Assembly: GCF_014712675.1 (NCBI RefSeq)
Contig: NZ_JACXSI010000002.1
Location: 1-64,000, forward strand
Length of the DNA stretch: 64,000 nt
Direction: 5' to 3'
Source of the DNA: Peribacillus faecalis
GTDB lineage: Bacteria; Bacillota; Bacilli; Bacillales; DSM-1321
A program made the translations under genes and the position numbers. Every line of letters begins with the position of its first letter. Positions within the stretch are counted from its first letter, which is position 1. Positions 52,874 to 62,991 of the stretch are shown piece after piece. A model generated the notes under the pieces. The model was given only the letters and a program-made list of their open reading frames with translations. It searched no databases and was not told the DNA's origin.

Positions 52874-53377
52874 ATGGATAACCAAAAGAAGAAAATGCAA
52901 TTTAACATTATAAAAAACGACCCGACAGATGGTCATAAAGGCTTCGGTAAAGGGTCATTAAGCTTAGAAAATATTTCGCCGATTATCATTGATGTGGAAG
53001 CGAAGGAAGCTTCAATTGAAATCGGAGCTCTGCACGCGCGCAGTGCGGTCGAAAGAGGAATCAAGTTTTTGACGAATAAGGATGAAGTGCCGAACGGAAA
53101 GCCTTATTGGATTGTTTGGGTGGCGATTGAGCGTAATGAAGAAGGGCCATATTATGCAGGCGTTACAGCTTGTGAAATGACAGTGGACCGCAGCATTCGC
53201 CGAGGCTATAAATCATTGCCTGAGCATGTGAACAATCTTGATAAAGCGATGAAGCGGAAGTATATCACGGAACATATGGATGAGACATCAAAGATTGTCT
53301 TGAAGGAATTTCTGCAAAGTCATGACCCGTCTATGTGGGAGCGTTCCGGTGAAGAGCTAAAGCAACAGCTATCCTAA
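52874..53377 (+). CDS. YwhD family protein
   Basis: 167 residues, soluble. Conserved-looking blocks are DPTDGHKGFGKGSLSLENISP, ARSAVERGIKFL and KPYWIVWVAIERNEEGPYYAG (each shown in part). It follows the YwhC protease gene as in B. subtilis; the pair is co-transcribed. No known function. AAAGGAG precedes the ATG. Confidence 0.88.
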   Translation: MDNQKKKMQFNIIKNDPTDGHKGFGKGSLSLENISPIIIDVEAKEASIEIGALHARSAVERGIKFLTNKDEVPNGKPYWIVWVAIERNEEGPYYAGVTACEMTVDRSIRRGYKSLPEHVNNLDKAMKRKYITEHMDETSKIVLKEFLQSHDPSMWERSGEELKQQLS

Positions 53378-53483
53378 AACTTGATATTAGCGAATATTGT
53401 CAAAATCGGCACTAAAATATGTCTGGAACTAGAAAATTTTACAGTTTATGTACTTTCCTACTTGTTGTTACAGGCAAAAATGA

Positions 53484-53501
53484 TACACTGAAATCAGTGT
53501 A
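53484..53501. promoter_or_regulatory. Short perfect inverted repeat
   Basis: TACACTG-AAAT-CAGTGTA lies between the convergent ywhD and pbpG genes. Purpose unknown; could be a relic operator or a structural hairpin. Confidence 0.35.
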
Positions 53502-53524
53502 CGACGCTATAAAACCAGGACATG

Positions 53525-53580
53525 AAAATGGGCTGACTCCTGAAGAAGCATATTCTTCATAGAGTGAGCCCATTTTCTTT
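53525..53580. terminator. Bidirectional terminator, ywhD and pbpG
   Basis: AAAATGGGCTGACTC pairs with GAGTGAGCCCATTTT (one bulge), enclosing a second hairpin GAAGAA/TTCTTC; T tract on the plus strand. Confidence 0.8.
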
Positions 53581-53585
53581 TTAGT

Positions 53586-55637
53586 TTAAAAGAAAGGAAA
53601 CAATCGTTTATACCAAGGTTTCTTCTTCTCTTTATCAGTCTCTTCTTTCTCGGTTTCATGTGAGCATTTCTCATTCGGCTCGGTGCCGTCTATGAAATAT
53701 AACGAAACTGACTGAGTGCATGTTTTGCCGGCAATTTTCCCGCTTTCAGGATCAATCTTGACTTTGATGAGCTGTTTATCGGGTGGCTCAAATTCAGTGA
53801 AATTAGAATTAGCCAAGCTTGTTTCCATGAAATCAGCCCAAATCTTTTTTGCATACTGGCTTTCGGAGGAGCGATTCATTTCTGTTCCTTTGTCATAGCC
53901 AGTCCAAATCCCGGAAACGAGCTCCGGCGTGTAGCCAATCATCCAGCTGTCTGTGTTGGTTGTGCCGGATTTTCCGGCGTACTGTCTTGATAACTGATTG
54001 GCGATTGTGGAGCCTGTGACAGTTGTATAACCGTTCAGATTCGGATTGAAAATGCCAGTCAGCATCTCGGTCAGCACAAAAGCCTGGTCGCGGTCCAGTA
54101 TTTGATTTGTCACTTTAGGTGCTTCATAAACAACTTCTCCTTGATGGTTTTCTACCTTTTGGATAAAGACTGCTTCCGTTGCTTTGCCTCCATTTGCAAG
54201 CCTGCCATAGGCATTCACCATTTCAATCAGCTTCACATTCGATGTGCCAAGAGCAGCTGATGGCACTGTTTCAATTTTACTTTTAATCCCAAATCGTTCA
54301 GCGGTTGTTTTCAAATAGTCATTGCCGAGAAAAAGATGCGTTTTGACCGCATATACATTATCGGAAAGAGCAATCGCCTGTGCTAATGTAATTTCTTTGT
54401 CGGCATATTGTGAATTGAAATTGCGCGGTGAATAGGTTGCCTTTCCGTCATCGAACGTAAAGGTTGTCGGTTCACTTTTCAACATAGTTGCAGGTGTAAA
54501 GCCATTTTCTAAAGCTGCATAATAAACAAGAGGCTTAATCGTAGAGCCCGGCTGACGGGCTGCCTGCGTGGCGCGGTTAAACGAGCTCTCGCTATAGTTT
54601 CTTCCGCCAATTAAAGCTTTCACATAGCCACTTTTCGGCTCGATGGCAACAAGTGCGCCCTGGATAGTGCTGTTCTCCGGAAAAATACGTTCAAATGCCT
54701 GTTCTGCCGCTTGTTGCATATCTAAATCCAAGGTTGTGTATACCTTTAAGCCGCCGAGAGCAATTGTTTGCTCATCCAGCTGCAGATCATTTTTTAATGC
54801 TTGCTGAACGTTTTGGATATAGTAAGGAGCAACTTCCGCTCGTTCTGTCTTTTGAGTTTGCAATTCAATTGGACGCGATGCTGCCTCTTTCGCTTCTTCT
54901 TTTGTCACATAGCCGGCTTCGGCCATCTCTGATAAAACAATCTCTTGTCTCGCTTTTGCGCGGTCATATGAGCGAAAAGGGGAATAATAAGCCGGACCTT
55001 TTGGTATTCCCGCCAGCATAGCTGCTTCAGACAAGTCTAAATCACCGGCATCTTTTCCGAAGTAATAGTGGCTAGCCGCTTGTGCGCCGTATATGCCATG
55101 ACCGTAGTAAATAGTATTTAAATAGCCTTCTAATATCTCATTTTTTGTGTAATTCATTTCAATACGAATCGTATAAAACGCTTCACTAATTTTGCGGTAC
55201 CAAGTTTTTTCGTGATTTAAAAAAAGATTGCGGGCATATTGTTGCGTAATCGTGCTGGCACCTTGTACTTTCGCCATTGCTTTAATGTCGGCAATGACTG
55301 CGCCGGCAATCCGCCTGAAATCAAAACCGTTGTGACTGTAAAAGCGCTGGTCTTCTATCGCCAAAACAGCAGAAGTCAAAGAGGGAGAAATATTATCCAG
55401 TTCAACCCAATACCTTTGTTGGCCTGCATTTGTTTCACCGATTACTGTACCGTCAGCGCTGTAAAATATGGTGGATTGCGGTACAGCGAGCGGGGGAGGG
55501 CCTAATATTTTTGCATAGATGAGAATGCAAAGATAACAGGTAAGCAATGCTAAAATGCCCAATGCCAGTACCGTGCCGGCGATACGAATGAATCGAGTTG
55601 CTTTATGAAGCTGCTGCTTTGTCAAAATTTCCATCAT
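53586..55637 (-). CDS. pbpG: Bifunctional penicillin-binding protein, PbpG type
   Basis: 683 residues, class A PBP. One N-terminal membrane helix (about 18-40). Transglycosylase domain with catalytic Glu in AIEDQRFYSHNGFDF and the STITQQYARN motif. Transpeptidase motifs: STIK in QPGSTIKPLVY (Ser about 357), SDN in LSDNVYAVK and KSGTTN near 563. The acidic/Lys tail is short. PbpG of B. subtilis makes germ-cell-wall peptidoglycan in the forespore, and the neighbourhood matches. AAAGGGGG precedes the ATG. Confidence 0.92.
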   Translation of the reverse strand: MMEILTKQQLHKATRFIRIAGTVLALGILALLTCYLCILIYAKILGPPPLAVPQSTIFYSADGTVIGETNAGQQRYWVELDNISPSLTSAVLAIEDQRFYSHNGFDFRRIAGAVIADIKAMAKVQGASTITQQYARNLFLNHEKTWYRKISEAFYTIRIEMNYTKNEILEGYLNTIYYGHGIYGAQAASHYYFGKDAGDLDLSEAAMLAGIPKGPAYYSPFRSYDRAKARQEIVLSEMAEAGYVTKEEAKEAASRPIELQTQKTERAEVAPYYIQNVQQALKNDLQLDEQTIALGGLKVYTTLDLDMQQAAEQAFERIFPENSTIQGALVAIEPKSGYVKALIGGRNYSESSFNRATQAARQPGSTIKPLVYYAALENGFTPATMLKSEPTTFTFDDGKATYSPRNFNSQYADKEITLAQAIALSDNVYAVKTHLFLGNDYLKTTAERFGIKSKIETVPSAALGTSNVKLIEMVNAYGRLANGGKATEAVFIQKVENHQGEVVYEAPKVTNQILDRDQAFVLTEMLTGIFNPNLNGYTTVTGSTIANQLSRQYAGKSGTTNTDSWMIGYTPELVSGIWTGYDKGTEMNRSSESQYAKKIWADFMETSLANSNFTEFEPPDKQLIKVKIDPESGKIAGKTCTQSVSLYFIDGTEPNEKCSHETEKEETDKEKKKPWYKRLFPFF

Positions 55638-55855
55638 ACGCGCCCCCTTTCATAGATCGCTTTATCAGTATTAAATGAAAAGACTCGTTTTAAACATGCT
55701 ACTAAATAATATGGCCAAGTCTGCTGAAAAAGAAGTTTCAATACGGGCAGACTCTTTACGGTTGAAAACATGCAGATAGTTGAAACTTCATACAAGAATC
55801 TTTATACTTATGAAAGTTGAAGAAGGAAAACCTTTTTAATAGAAAGGCGATAATA

Positions 55856-56290
55856 ATGTCACATATAAAATCAGTCACAATCCAACTGAATACAACGATA
55901 TCCAATGGGGAAGCAGAAGAAACGTATGAACTTCTGACTTTCGGTACATTGCAAAATAAAAACGGAACGTGGTATTTACGCTACGATGAAGTGCACAATG
56001 ATATGGAAAATGTCCATACTATTCTTAAATGGGCTCCGGAAGAAGTGTATATTATGCGAACCGGAAAGATGAAGATGCGTCAGCGCTTTATAAAAGACCT
56101 GATGACAGTCGGAACGTATGAAAGCCCATACGGCGTTATGCAGATGCTGACTACTACAAAAAGCATGGACCATACATATAATGAAGGCGCGAAGGAAGGT
56201 AATATGCTTCTGACGTATGATTTGAATATGAATGGTAATGACATTGGCCGATATAAAATGGAAATCCATTATAAGGAGGAAGCAAAATAA
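55856..56290 (+). CDS. YwiB family beta-barrel protein (DUF1934)
   Basis: 144 residues. Lipocalin-like small barrel: strands alternate through [40 protein letters not shown], and the end [22 protein letters not shown] at 55856 follows GAAAGGCG; a longer frame from 55817 has no site. The stop overlaps the argS start by one base (TAATG), the same ywiB-argS pair as in B. subtilis. Confidence 0.88.
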   Translation: MSHIKSVTIQLNTTISNGEAEETYELLTFGTLQNKNGTWYLRYDEVHNDMENVHTILKWAPEEVYIMRTGKMKMRQRFIKDLMTVGTYESPYGVMQMLTTTKSMDHTYNEGAKEGNMLLTYDLNMNGNDIGRYKMEIHYKEEAK

Positions 56291-57960
56291 TGAATATCGT
56301 AGAACAAGTTCAAGATAAATTAAAACAAGAAATTGCGGATGCCGTGCAAAAAGCAGGTCTTGCAAGCCCTGAAGAAATGCCGCAAGTAATTTTAGAAACA
56401 CCGAAGGATAAATCTCATGGCGACTATTCAACGAATATGGCGATGCAATTAGCGAGAGTGGCAAAGAAGGCACCGAGAATGATTGCAGAGCAAATCATTG
56501 AAAACTTTGATCAATCAAAGGCATCTATTGAAAAGATGGAGATTGCTGGACCGGGATTCATCAATTTCTTCATGGATAACGCCTATGTAACACAATTAAT
56601 CCCAACAATTTTAGAAGCGGATGAAAAGTACGGAGAAAGCACAGTAGGAAACCATCAAAAGATTCAGGTGGAATTCGTTTCTGCTAACCCGACTGGTGAC
56701 CTTCACCTTGGACATGCCCGCGGAGCGGCTGTCGGTGACTCGCTTTGCAACATTTTAGAAAAAGCAGGCTATGATGTATCAAGAGAATACTACATCAATG
56801 ATGCCGGAAACCAAATCAATAACTTGGCTTACTCTGTAGAAGCTCGTTATTTCCAGGCGCTTGGACAAGACTTCCCTATGCCGGAAGACGGTTATCATGG
56901 TCAAGATATCGTAGGAATCGGTCAAAAACTTGCTGAAGAATATGGCGATCGTTTTGTGAACGAAAGCAAAGAAGAACGCTTCAAGTTTTTCCGTGAGTAC
57001 GGTCTGAAATATGAAATGGCAAAATTGAAAGCCGATCTTGAAGATTTCCGTGTGCCATTCGACGTTTGGTACTCCGAGACTTCTTTATATGAAAACGGCA
57101 AAATTGACGATGCGATTGCAGAATTAAAAGCACGCGGCCATATTTATGAGCAGGACGGCGCAACGTGGTTCCGCTCAACAGAGCTTGGCGATGACAAAGA
57201 CCGTGTATTGATCAAACAAGACGGCTCTTATACTTACTTATTGCCGGATATCGCTTACCACCGTGATAAGTTGGAGCGTGGATTTGAGCAACTGATCAAC
57301 ATTTGGGGAGCAGATCACCACGGCTACATTCCTCGTATGAAGGCGGCAATCGAAGCGCTAGGACACGACAGAGAGCAATTGGAAGTAGAAATCATCCAAC
57401 TTGTTCACTTGTTTAAAGACGGCGAAAAAATGAAGATGAGTAAACGTACAGGGAAAGCTGTAACGATGCGTGATCTTGTAGAAGAAGTTGGTCTTGACGC
57501 TACGCGTTATTTCTTCGCGATGAGAAGTGCTGATACACACCTTGACTTCGATTTGGACTTAGCGGTTTCACAATCGAATGAAAACCCTGTATACTATGCG
57601 CAATACGCACATGCCCGTATTTGCAGTATCCTTCGTTCCGGACAAGAGCTTGGCATTGAAATCGGTAAAAACTATGACTTGAAGCAAATTACGACAGAAA
57701 AAGAGTATGAAGTGCTGAAGAAGTTGGGTGAATTCCCGCTTGCAGTAGCAGAAGCAGCGAAGAAACGCCTTCCTCATCGCGTGACAAACTATATTTTCGA
57801 TTTGGCTTCAACATTCCATAGCTTCTACAATGCGGAAAAAGTTTTGGATAAAGAAAATATCGAACGCACAAAAGCAAGACTAGCACTTATTCAAGCTGTT
57901 GGCATCACACTTCGTAATGCTCTGACATTGATCGGCGTATCTGCACCAGAGAAGATGTAA
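56290..57960 (+). CDS. argS: Arginyl-tRNA synthetase
   Basis: 556 residues, the normal length. N-terminal ADD1 domain, HIGH motif [15 protein letters not shown] near residue 131, KMSKS-like [12 protein letters not shown] near 380, and an alpha-helical anticodon domain starting near 440 with the DALR pattern. It charges tRNA-Arg, one of which is at 1273-1349. Translationally coupled to ywiB. No classic terminator follows; box A copies 9 and 10 lie downstream. Confidence 0.97.
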   Translation: MNIVEQVQDKLKQEIADAVQKAGLASPEEMPQVILETPKDKSHGDYSTNMAMQLARVAKKAPRMIAEQIIENFDQSKASIEKMEIAGPGFINFFMDNAYVTQLIPTILEADEKYGESTVGNHQKIQVEFVSANPTGDLHLGHARGAAVGDSLCNILEKAGYDVSREYYINDAGNQINNLAYSVEARYFQALGQDFPMPEDGYHGQDIVGIGQKLAEEYGDRFVNESKEERFKFFREYGLKYEMAKLKADLEDFRVPFDVWYSETSLYENGKIDDAIAELKARGHIYEQDGATWFRSTELGDDKDRVLIKQDGSYTYLLPDIAYHRDKLERGFEQLINIWGADHHGYIPRMKAAIEALGHDREQLEVEIIQLVHLFKDGEKMKMSKRTGKAVTMRDLVEEVGLDATRYFFAMRSADTHLDFDLDLAVSQSNENPVYYAQYAHARICSILRSGQELGIEIGKNYDLKQITTEKEYEVLKKLGEFPLAVAEAAKKRLPHRVTNYIFDLASTFHSFYNAEKVLDKENIERTKARLALIQAVGITLRNALTLIGVSAPEKM

Positions 57961-58073
57961 TAAAGAGAACTTGCCTTTGGCAAGCCTGACAAGGCGCAGG
58001 CAAAGGTCTAGTTGTGATTTGGTGACTACATCGAATTTTCTGCCACGTTGCCAATTTATTTTCCTATAGTGCA
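57961..58073 (+). other. Hairpin-rich argS downstream region
   Basis: CTTGCC-TTT-GGCAAG (57970-57984) forms a perfect hairpin and an alternative CCTTTG/CAAAGG pairing with 57999-58006. The region has no coding character and leads into the box A repeats. Confidence 0.4.
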
Positions 58074-58140
58074 AGAAAAACCGACACCAGTCCTTTTTCA
58101 TTTTGGATTGACTCCTTGATATTTCTACAATGAAAAAGGA
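58074..58140 (+). repeat. Extended box A repeat, copy 9
   Basis: Box A at 58074-58099 (A tract, CCG-ACAC-CAG, TCC, T tract) is followed by a hairpin whose arms are CCTTTTTCATT and AATGAAAAAGG, the same second hairpin as in copies 4 and 5. Plus orientation, sense to argS. Confidence 0.6.
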
Positions 58141-58268
58141 GCCATGCGGCAGGACTAAGATGAATCACACGAGAAACCCGATTTTGGTTTCTTGGGGGAG
58201 GCAGCTTAGGCCCGAGCATGGCAGGTGAAAGGTTAGACAATACGAAAAACCGACACCGGTCCTTTTGT
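58141..58268 (+). repeat. Composite repeat with box A, copy 10
   Basis: GAGCATGGCAGGTGAAAGG then TTAGACAATACG (58214-58243) precede box A (58243-58267: A tract, CCG-ACAC-CGG, TCC, TTTT). The GGGGGAGGCAG and GGTTAGACA blocks match the minus strand of 23402-23510, with the large inner hairpin of that copy missing. Plus orientation, sense to argS. Confidence 0.6.
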
Positions 58269-58277
58269 AGAAGAAAT

Positions 58278-58320
58278 AAAGAGGTTTGCCTGGAGGGTAT
58301 TCTTCCGGCAAACCTCTTTT
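58278..58320. terminator. Terminator of uvsE, bidirectional
   Basis: Thirteen-base perfect stem AAAGAGGTTTGCC/GGCAAACCTCTTT with a sixteen-base loop; A and T tracts serve both strands. Confidence 0.9.
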
Positions 58321-59276
58321 TATTTTACTAATAGTGAAGCGCCGCTTATTTGCTTTACTCCACGAATTTTTGCTAAATCGCCAACCAATTGAAGCATCGC
58401 CTGGTCTTTGCTTTTTGCTTCAATCATAAAATCAGCATCTCTCTTCATTTCTTTTAGAAGCTTCAGAAGGGGAGAGAGAAATTCAACATCGACAAAATCA
58501 GCATGAGAACGAAAGGTTTTCTCTGACTTGGGAGATGAGATATGTATTTTCGGGGGCAGCCCGGTTCGATCCCACGTAGCAAAAATCCGCGGCATCAGCT
58601 CATCTAACGGTTCCTCGCAAAGATTGGCCATATGATGATGATAGTCAAAGACGAATGGAATGCTCTCTTGCTCGCATGCCTTTAATGTTTCAGAGGTATT
58701 ATACGTTTTATCATCATTCTCTAAAGTCATTTGTACCTTAATGTCAGAAGGAAGCTGTTTCAATTGCTTATGGAAGCGTTTAATGGTCTCAGCTTTATTC
58801 CCATAGGCGCCGCCAATGTGGATATTGATATAAGAATCCTTCTCTACACCCATCGCCTCAAACATCTGATAGTGAAAAGCCATATCCCCGACTGCGCTGG
58901 TTGTCACTTCTTCGCGTGGACTTGTAAACAACGTAAATTGATTAGGGTGAAAGCTCACGCGCATTTTCATTTTTTTAATAAACTGACCGAGTTCCGACCA
59001 TTCTTTTTGAAACGGCGAGACAAAATCCCACATGATTTCAGGGTGTGTAGCTAAAGGTACAATTGAGCTGGATAGCCGATACAGCTCAATTTCATGGGCA
59101 GCATTGTAATACAAAGTTCTCATCGTATTAGCAAGATTTTGGGCTGTAATAGCCAGTAGCTTTTCTTTTCGTTCTTCCCTTGACAACTGTGAATAAGTTT
59201 TGAATGTCATTGTTTTTGACGGTGATGCGTTAAATAATGTAATGGCAGTTGAAACATAGCCAAGCCTTATTTTCAT
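58320..59276 (-). CDS. uvsE: UV damage endonuclease UvsE
   Basis: 318 residues, TIM-barrel UVDE family. It nicks 5' of UV photoproducts to start excision repair. Family marks are [19 protein letters not shown] at the start, [15 protein letters not shown], the metal ligands in [18 protein letters not shown] and [10 protein letters not shown], and [14 protein letters not shown] near the end. ATG at 59276 follows AAAGGAGGAG. Counterpart of B. subtilis YwjD; the cls-like gene lies upstream. Confidence 0.94.
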   Translation of the reverse strand: MKIRLGYVSTAITLFNASPSKTMTFKTYSQLSREERKEKLLAITAQNLANTMRTLYYNAAHEIELYRLSSSIVPLATHPEIMWDFVSPFQKEWSELGQFIKKMKMRVSFHPNQFTLFTSPREEVTTSAVGDMAFHYQMFEAMGVEKDSYINIHIGGAYGNKAETIKRFHKQLKQLPSDIKVQMTLENDDKTYNTSETLKACEQESIPFVFDYHHHMANLCEEPLDELMPRIFATWDRTGLPPKIHISSPKSEKTFRSHADFVDVEFLSPLLKLLKEMKRDADFMIEAKSKDQAMLQLVGDLAKIRGVKQISGASLLVK

Positions 59277-59315
59277 ATGCTCCTCCTTTCTCACAAGCTC
59301 CGGTGCGTTTTTTCT

Positions 59316-60515
59316 CTATAAAAAGTATGAAAGACGGATGGCTATCCATTCTTTTGTTTTGCTCCATATGCCAGTACTTTTCAAATCGTCTAGCGAAAGA
59401 AGCCGGCTGTTTTCGATATCCTTATGTATTTCCTTAGACATATTTTGAATGAAATGCTGATCATATATGTAGCAGTTTATCTCGCTGTTGAGGTAAAAGC
59501 TGCGTTTATCAAAGTTGGCTGTCCCGATATCTGCGAAAGTTTGATCAATCATCATATACTTGCCGTGAAAAAAACCTTTCTGGTACTGATATACTTGCGC
59601 TCCGGCTGAAATCAGCTCACGAAAGGACGGAAAGGAGGCCTCTTTGACGAGAAAGTGGTCGGAACTAAAAGGCACAATGATAGTCACAGAAATCCCGCGT
59701 CGCAGGCAATTTATCAATTCCTGCACCAGTTTATAAGTTGGAATGAAATAAGGAGAGGCAATGGTGATGTTTTTTTTTGCCTGCTGAAATAAAGCAACGT
59801 ATTCCTCTTCTAAAAAAGCGCCATCCGAATGAAAAAAACGATGTAAAGCTTGTCCCTTAAAGGATGGAGTAATAAAGACGTCCTCATATTGTACATCTTC
59901 GCCGGTCGCTAAGCGCCAATCCTCTAAAAAGACACGTTCTAAGTCTTGAACACCTTCCCCTTTAAGACGCAGATGGTAGTCATGCCACGGGGTTAACTTC
60001 TTGTCGCCATCTATGTATTCCTTACCGATATTAAAACCGCCGATATAGCCGATTTGTCCGTCGATTACAGAAATCTTGCGGTGATTTCGTCTTTGGAGAC
60101 TGTAGAAAAGAAAAGGCCATTTTGGCTTGGAACTGTAGAAAAATTTGGCTCCGCTTTTCTTTAAGTCATCACGAACATTGACAGGAAAAGAAGAACTTCC
60201 TGCCCAATCGAGTAGAAGACGCACTTCCACACCTTGCTCTGCCTTTTTTCGGAGTAAATCGGCAAGCTGGATGCTGATTTTATCATTTTTGACGATGAAG
60301 AATTGAATATGGATGTACTGTTTTGCTTTTTGCAGGTCGTGAAAAAACTGATTGGTCAAAGCTTTTCCTTTTGTAAAAAGATCAAAATCACTCTGCCTCT
60401 CCGGAAACTTCACATTCTTCACTGTCGCTCTATGTTTTTTCCGGCCAATGTAAAAATCTGCAGACAGCCATAGAATTAACAAGATGATAATGCTAACGGC
60501 AATAATTGCTTTCAT
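59316..60515 (-). CDS. Phospholipase D-family cardiolipin synthase-like protein (YwjE)
   Basis: 399 residues, close to the 398 of B. subtilis YwjE. One N-terminal membrane helix (3-22). Two HKD motifs: NHRKISVIDGQIGYIGG near 144 and FFHGKYMMIDQTFADIGTAN near 330. Such enzymes join two phosphatidylglycerols to cardiolipin. It lies 39 bases before uvsE on the same strand, the same ywjE-ywjD pair as in B. subtilis. It may be one of several synthases in the genome. Confidence 0.9.
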   Translation of the reverse strand: MKAIIAVSIIILLILWLSADFYIGRKKHRATVKNVKFPERQSDFDLFTKGKALTNQFFHDLQKAKQYIHIQFFIVKNDKISIQLADLLRKKAEQGVEVRLLLDWAGSSSFPVNVRDDLKKSGAKFFYSSKPKWPFLFYSLQRRNHRKISVIDGQIGYIGGFNIGKEYIDGDKKLTPWHDYHLRLKGEGVQDLERVFLEDWRLATGEDVQYEDVFITPSFKGQALHRFFHSDGAFLEEEYVALFQQAKKNITIASPYFIPTYKLVQELINCLRRGISVTIIVPFSSDHFLVKEASFPSFRELISAGAQVYQYQKGFFHGKYMMIDQTFADIGTANFDKRSFYLNSEINCYIYDQHFIQNMSKEIHKDIENSRLLSLDDLKSTGIWSKTKEWIAIRLSYFL

Positions 60516-60608
60516 GAACCAAAGCTCCTTTACACAAAATGAATCCTCTTTATATGGTTCTTCAATAAAAACGGTTTATGTATACGCTACCAGAAAAATA
60601 TTATCTTG

Positions 60609-60637
60609 TTGACTGAATACTCATTCATAATTACAAT
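60609..60637 (+). promoter_or_regulatory. fadF promoter with FadR-like operator
   Basis: -35 TTGACT (60609-60614) and -10 TACAAT (60632-60637) with a 17-base spacer. TGAATACTCATTCA (60614-60627) matches the Bacillus FadR operator pattern TGAATGA-N-TCATTCA and fills the spacer. Repression relieved by long-chain acyl-CoA is the expected control. Confidence 0.75.
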
Positions 60638-60729
60638 ATAAATAACAGAAAATGATAGAATACCCAAAATATTCATAATGAGATGGGTATTCACATAATT
60701 TTTTTGCAAATAGGGGGAGGGTGAATAGG

Positions 60730-62841
60730 ATGGACGGATTATTGTGGGTCAACTTAATAGCATTTCTATTAGTGACAATATACGCACTTAGTTTATTCGT
60801 ATATTTAATCAGAACAAGAATCAGTTACATCAAGCTTGGGAAGAAGGTTGAGTTCGATAACAAAGTGAAAGAAAGACTCGGCCTACTTTGGGAAAATGTC
60901 TTTGGACAAAAGAAATTATTGAAAGATAAGAAGAGTGGCATCATGCATGTCATGTTTTTCTACGGCTTTATTCTTGTACAATTTGGAGCGATTGATTTCA
61001 TCATTAAAGGGATTTATCCGGGTGCGCATTTACCGTTTGGACCATTGTATCCGGCATTCACTTTATTCCAGGAAATTGTCACCTTCATTATCTTAGTCGC
61101 AGTTTTCTGGGCATTTTACAGACGTTATATCGAAAAACTTGTCCGTTTGAAAAGAGGCTTCAAATCAGGATTAGTTCTCATCTTCATCGGTGGTTTGATG
61201 CTATCGGTATTATTCGGTAATGGTATGGCGATGATTTGGCATGGACATGAAGCAACTGTTTTTGAGCCAGTCGCTTCCGGAGTGGCGCTTCTGTTCGGAG
61301 GAATCGGTGAAACTGCTGCGATTGTTCTTTTCTATATTTCTTGGTGGGTTCACACGCTGATATTATTTACATTCCTTGTATATGTGCCGCAGTCGAAGCA
61401 TGCGCATTTAATTGCAGGGCCAGTGAATGTATACTTCCACAGACTTTCGAATCCTGGGAAGCTTTTGAAAGTTGATTTTGAAGATGAAACACAAGAATCA
61501 TTTGGTGTAGGCAAAATTGAAGATTTCACGCAAACACAGCTTATTGATTTATATGCCTGTGTTGAATGCGGACGCTGTACAAATATGTGTCCGGCAACGG
61601 GAACAGGCAAAATGCTTTCACCGATGGATTTAATCTTAAAACTTCGTGACCATCTGACTGAAAAAGGTGCGGTAGTTACGAAGCAGCAGCCATGGGTTCC
61701 TGGATTTATCTTCTCGAACTCGAAAGGCAATCAGTTGGCTTTGGCTGCGTCAGGTCAAGGTGTGGAGGAACAAGCGGCATCATCTTTATACAATCCTAGC
61801 TTGATCGGGGAAGTTATTACAGAAGAGGAGATTTGGGCATGTACGACTTGCCGTAACTGTGAAGATCAGTGTCCGGTAATGAATGAGCATGTTGATAAAA
61901 TTATTGATTTGCGCCGTTACTTAGTATTAACGGAAGGGAAAATGGACCCAGATGCGCAACGTGCGATGCAAAACATCGAACGACAAGGAAATCCTTGGGG
62001 TCTTAACCGAAAAGAACGTGAAAGCTGGCGCGAATTACGCTCGGATGTCACAATTCCGACTGTGAAAGAGATGAACAAAGCTGGAGAAGAATTTGAGTAT
62101 TTATTCTGGGTTGGTTCGATGGGCTCATATGATAATAGAAGTCAGAAGATTGCGTTATCTTTTGCGAAGCTACTTAATGAAGCAGGAGTCAAATTCGCGA
62201 TTCTCGGCAATAAAGAAAAGAACTCAGGCGATACAGCAAGACGTCTTGGCAATGAGTTTGTCTTCCAGGAGTTGGCTGCCAATAATATCGCAGAGTTTGA
62301 AAAAGCGGAAGTGAAGAAAATCGTCACGATTGATCCTCATGCCTACAATATTTTCAAAAATGAATATCCGGATTTCGGTCTAGAAGCAGAAGTGTACCAT
62401 CATACAGAATTGTTGGCACAACTGGTGAGAGAAGGCAGATTAGAGCCTAAATATGAAGTTAATGAAACAATTACGTTCCATGATTCTTGTTACTTAGGTC
62501 GTTACAATGAAGTATACGATCCACCAAGAGAGATTTTGAAATCTATTGCTGGCGTCAAGTTAGTGGAGATGGAAAGAAACCGTGAAACAGGTATGTGCTG
62601 TGGAGCCGGTGGTGGTTTAATGTGGATGGAAGAAGAGACAGGTCACCGTATTAACGTAGCTAGAACGGAGCAAGCGCTTTTAGTTAGTCCATCCGTCATT
62701 AGTTCTGGATGTCCGTATTGCTTGACGATGCTGTCAGATGGTACGAAGGCGAAAGAAGTGGAAGAAGCTGTACAGACATACGATGTAGCAGAGATTCTAG
62801 AGAGAGCGGTTGTAGGTGAAGTTGTCCAAGAAGCATCCTAA
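60730..62841 (+). CDS. fadF: FadF: membrane Fe-S electron-transfer oxidoreductase
   Basis: 703 residues. Six or so membrane helices in the first 230 residues (nitrate-reductase-gamma/DsrM-like). Two 4Fe-4S ferredoxin motifs follow: CVECGRCTNMCPATG near 277 and CTTCRNCEDQCP near 376. Two CCG domains end the protein (HDSCYLGRYNEVYDPPRE and MCCGAGGGLMW). FadF is thought to pass electrons from acyl-CoA dehydrogenase/ETF to the quinone pool. ATG at 60730 is chosen because GGGGGAGGG stands before it. The thiolase gene follows. Confidence 0.92.
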   Translation: MDGLLWVNLIAFLLVTIYALSLFVYLIRTRISYIKLGKKVEFDNKVKERLGLLWENVFGQKKLLKDKKSGIMHVMFFYGFILVQFGAIDFIIKGIYPGAHLPFGPLYPAFTLFQEIVTFIILVAVFWAFYRRYIEKLVRLKRGFKSGLVLIFIGGLMLSVLFGNGMAMIWHGHEATVFEPVASGVALLFGGIGETAAIVLFYISWWVHTLILFTFLVYVPQSKHAHLIAGPVNVYFHRLSNPGKLLKVDFEDETQESFGVGKIEDFTQTQLIDLYACVECGRCTNMCPATGTGKMLSPMDLILKLRDHLTEKGAVVTKQQPWVPGFIFSNSKGNQLALAASGQGVEEQAASSLYNPSLIGEVITEEEIWACTTCRNCEDQCPVMNEHVDKIIDLRRYLVLTEGKMDPDAQRAMQNIERQGNPWGLNRKERESWRELRSDVTIPTVKEMNKAGEEFEYLFWVGSMGSYDNRSQKIALSFAKLLNEAGVKFAILGNKEKNSGDTARRLGNEFVFQELAANNIAEFEKAEVKKIVTIDPHAYNIFKNEYPDFGLEAEVYHHTELLAQLVREGRLEPKYEVNETITFHDSCYLGRYNEVYDPPREILKSIAGVKLVEMERNRETGMCCGAGGGLMWMEEETGHRINVARTEQALLVSPSVISSGCPYCLTMLSDGTKAKEVEEAVQTYDVAEILERAVVGEVVQEAS

Positions 62842-62949
62842 AATGTAAAAAAATAAAAGTATTGTATTTTTTATACAGTTAGTTGTAAAATTGAATTGAG
62901 AAAATTTGGTTTTTTCAAAATGCTTCTGTAAGCGACTAAAATGTAATAT

Positions 62950-62976
62950 AAGGGGTGCAAATACAAGGCACCCCTT
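62950..62976 (+). terminator. Hairpin between fadF and the thiolase gene
   Basis: Nine-base perfect stem AAGGGGTGC/GCACCCCTT with a nine-base loop; only a weak T tail (CATATT), so it may attenuate rather than end transcription. Confidence 0.65.
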
Positions 62977-62991
62977 CATATTGAAAGAGAG

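Noticed and set aside
3859-58268. Box A copies as CRISPR repeats
   Set aside because: Copies are kilobases apart with genes between them and have no regular spacing or spacers; no cas gene is present.
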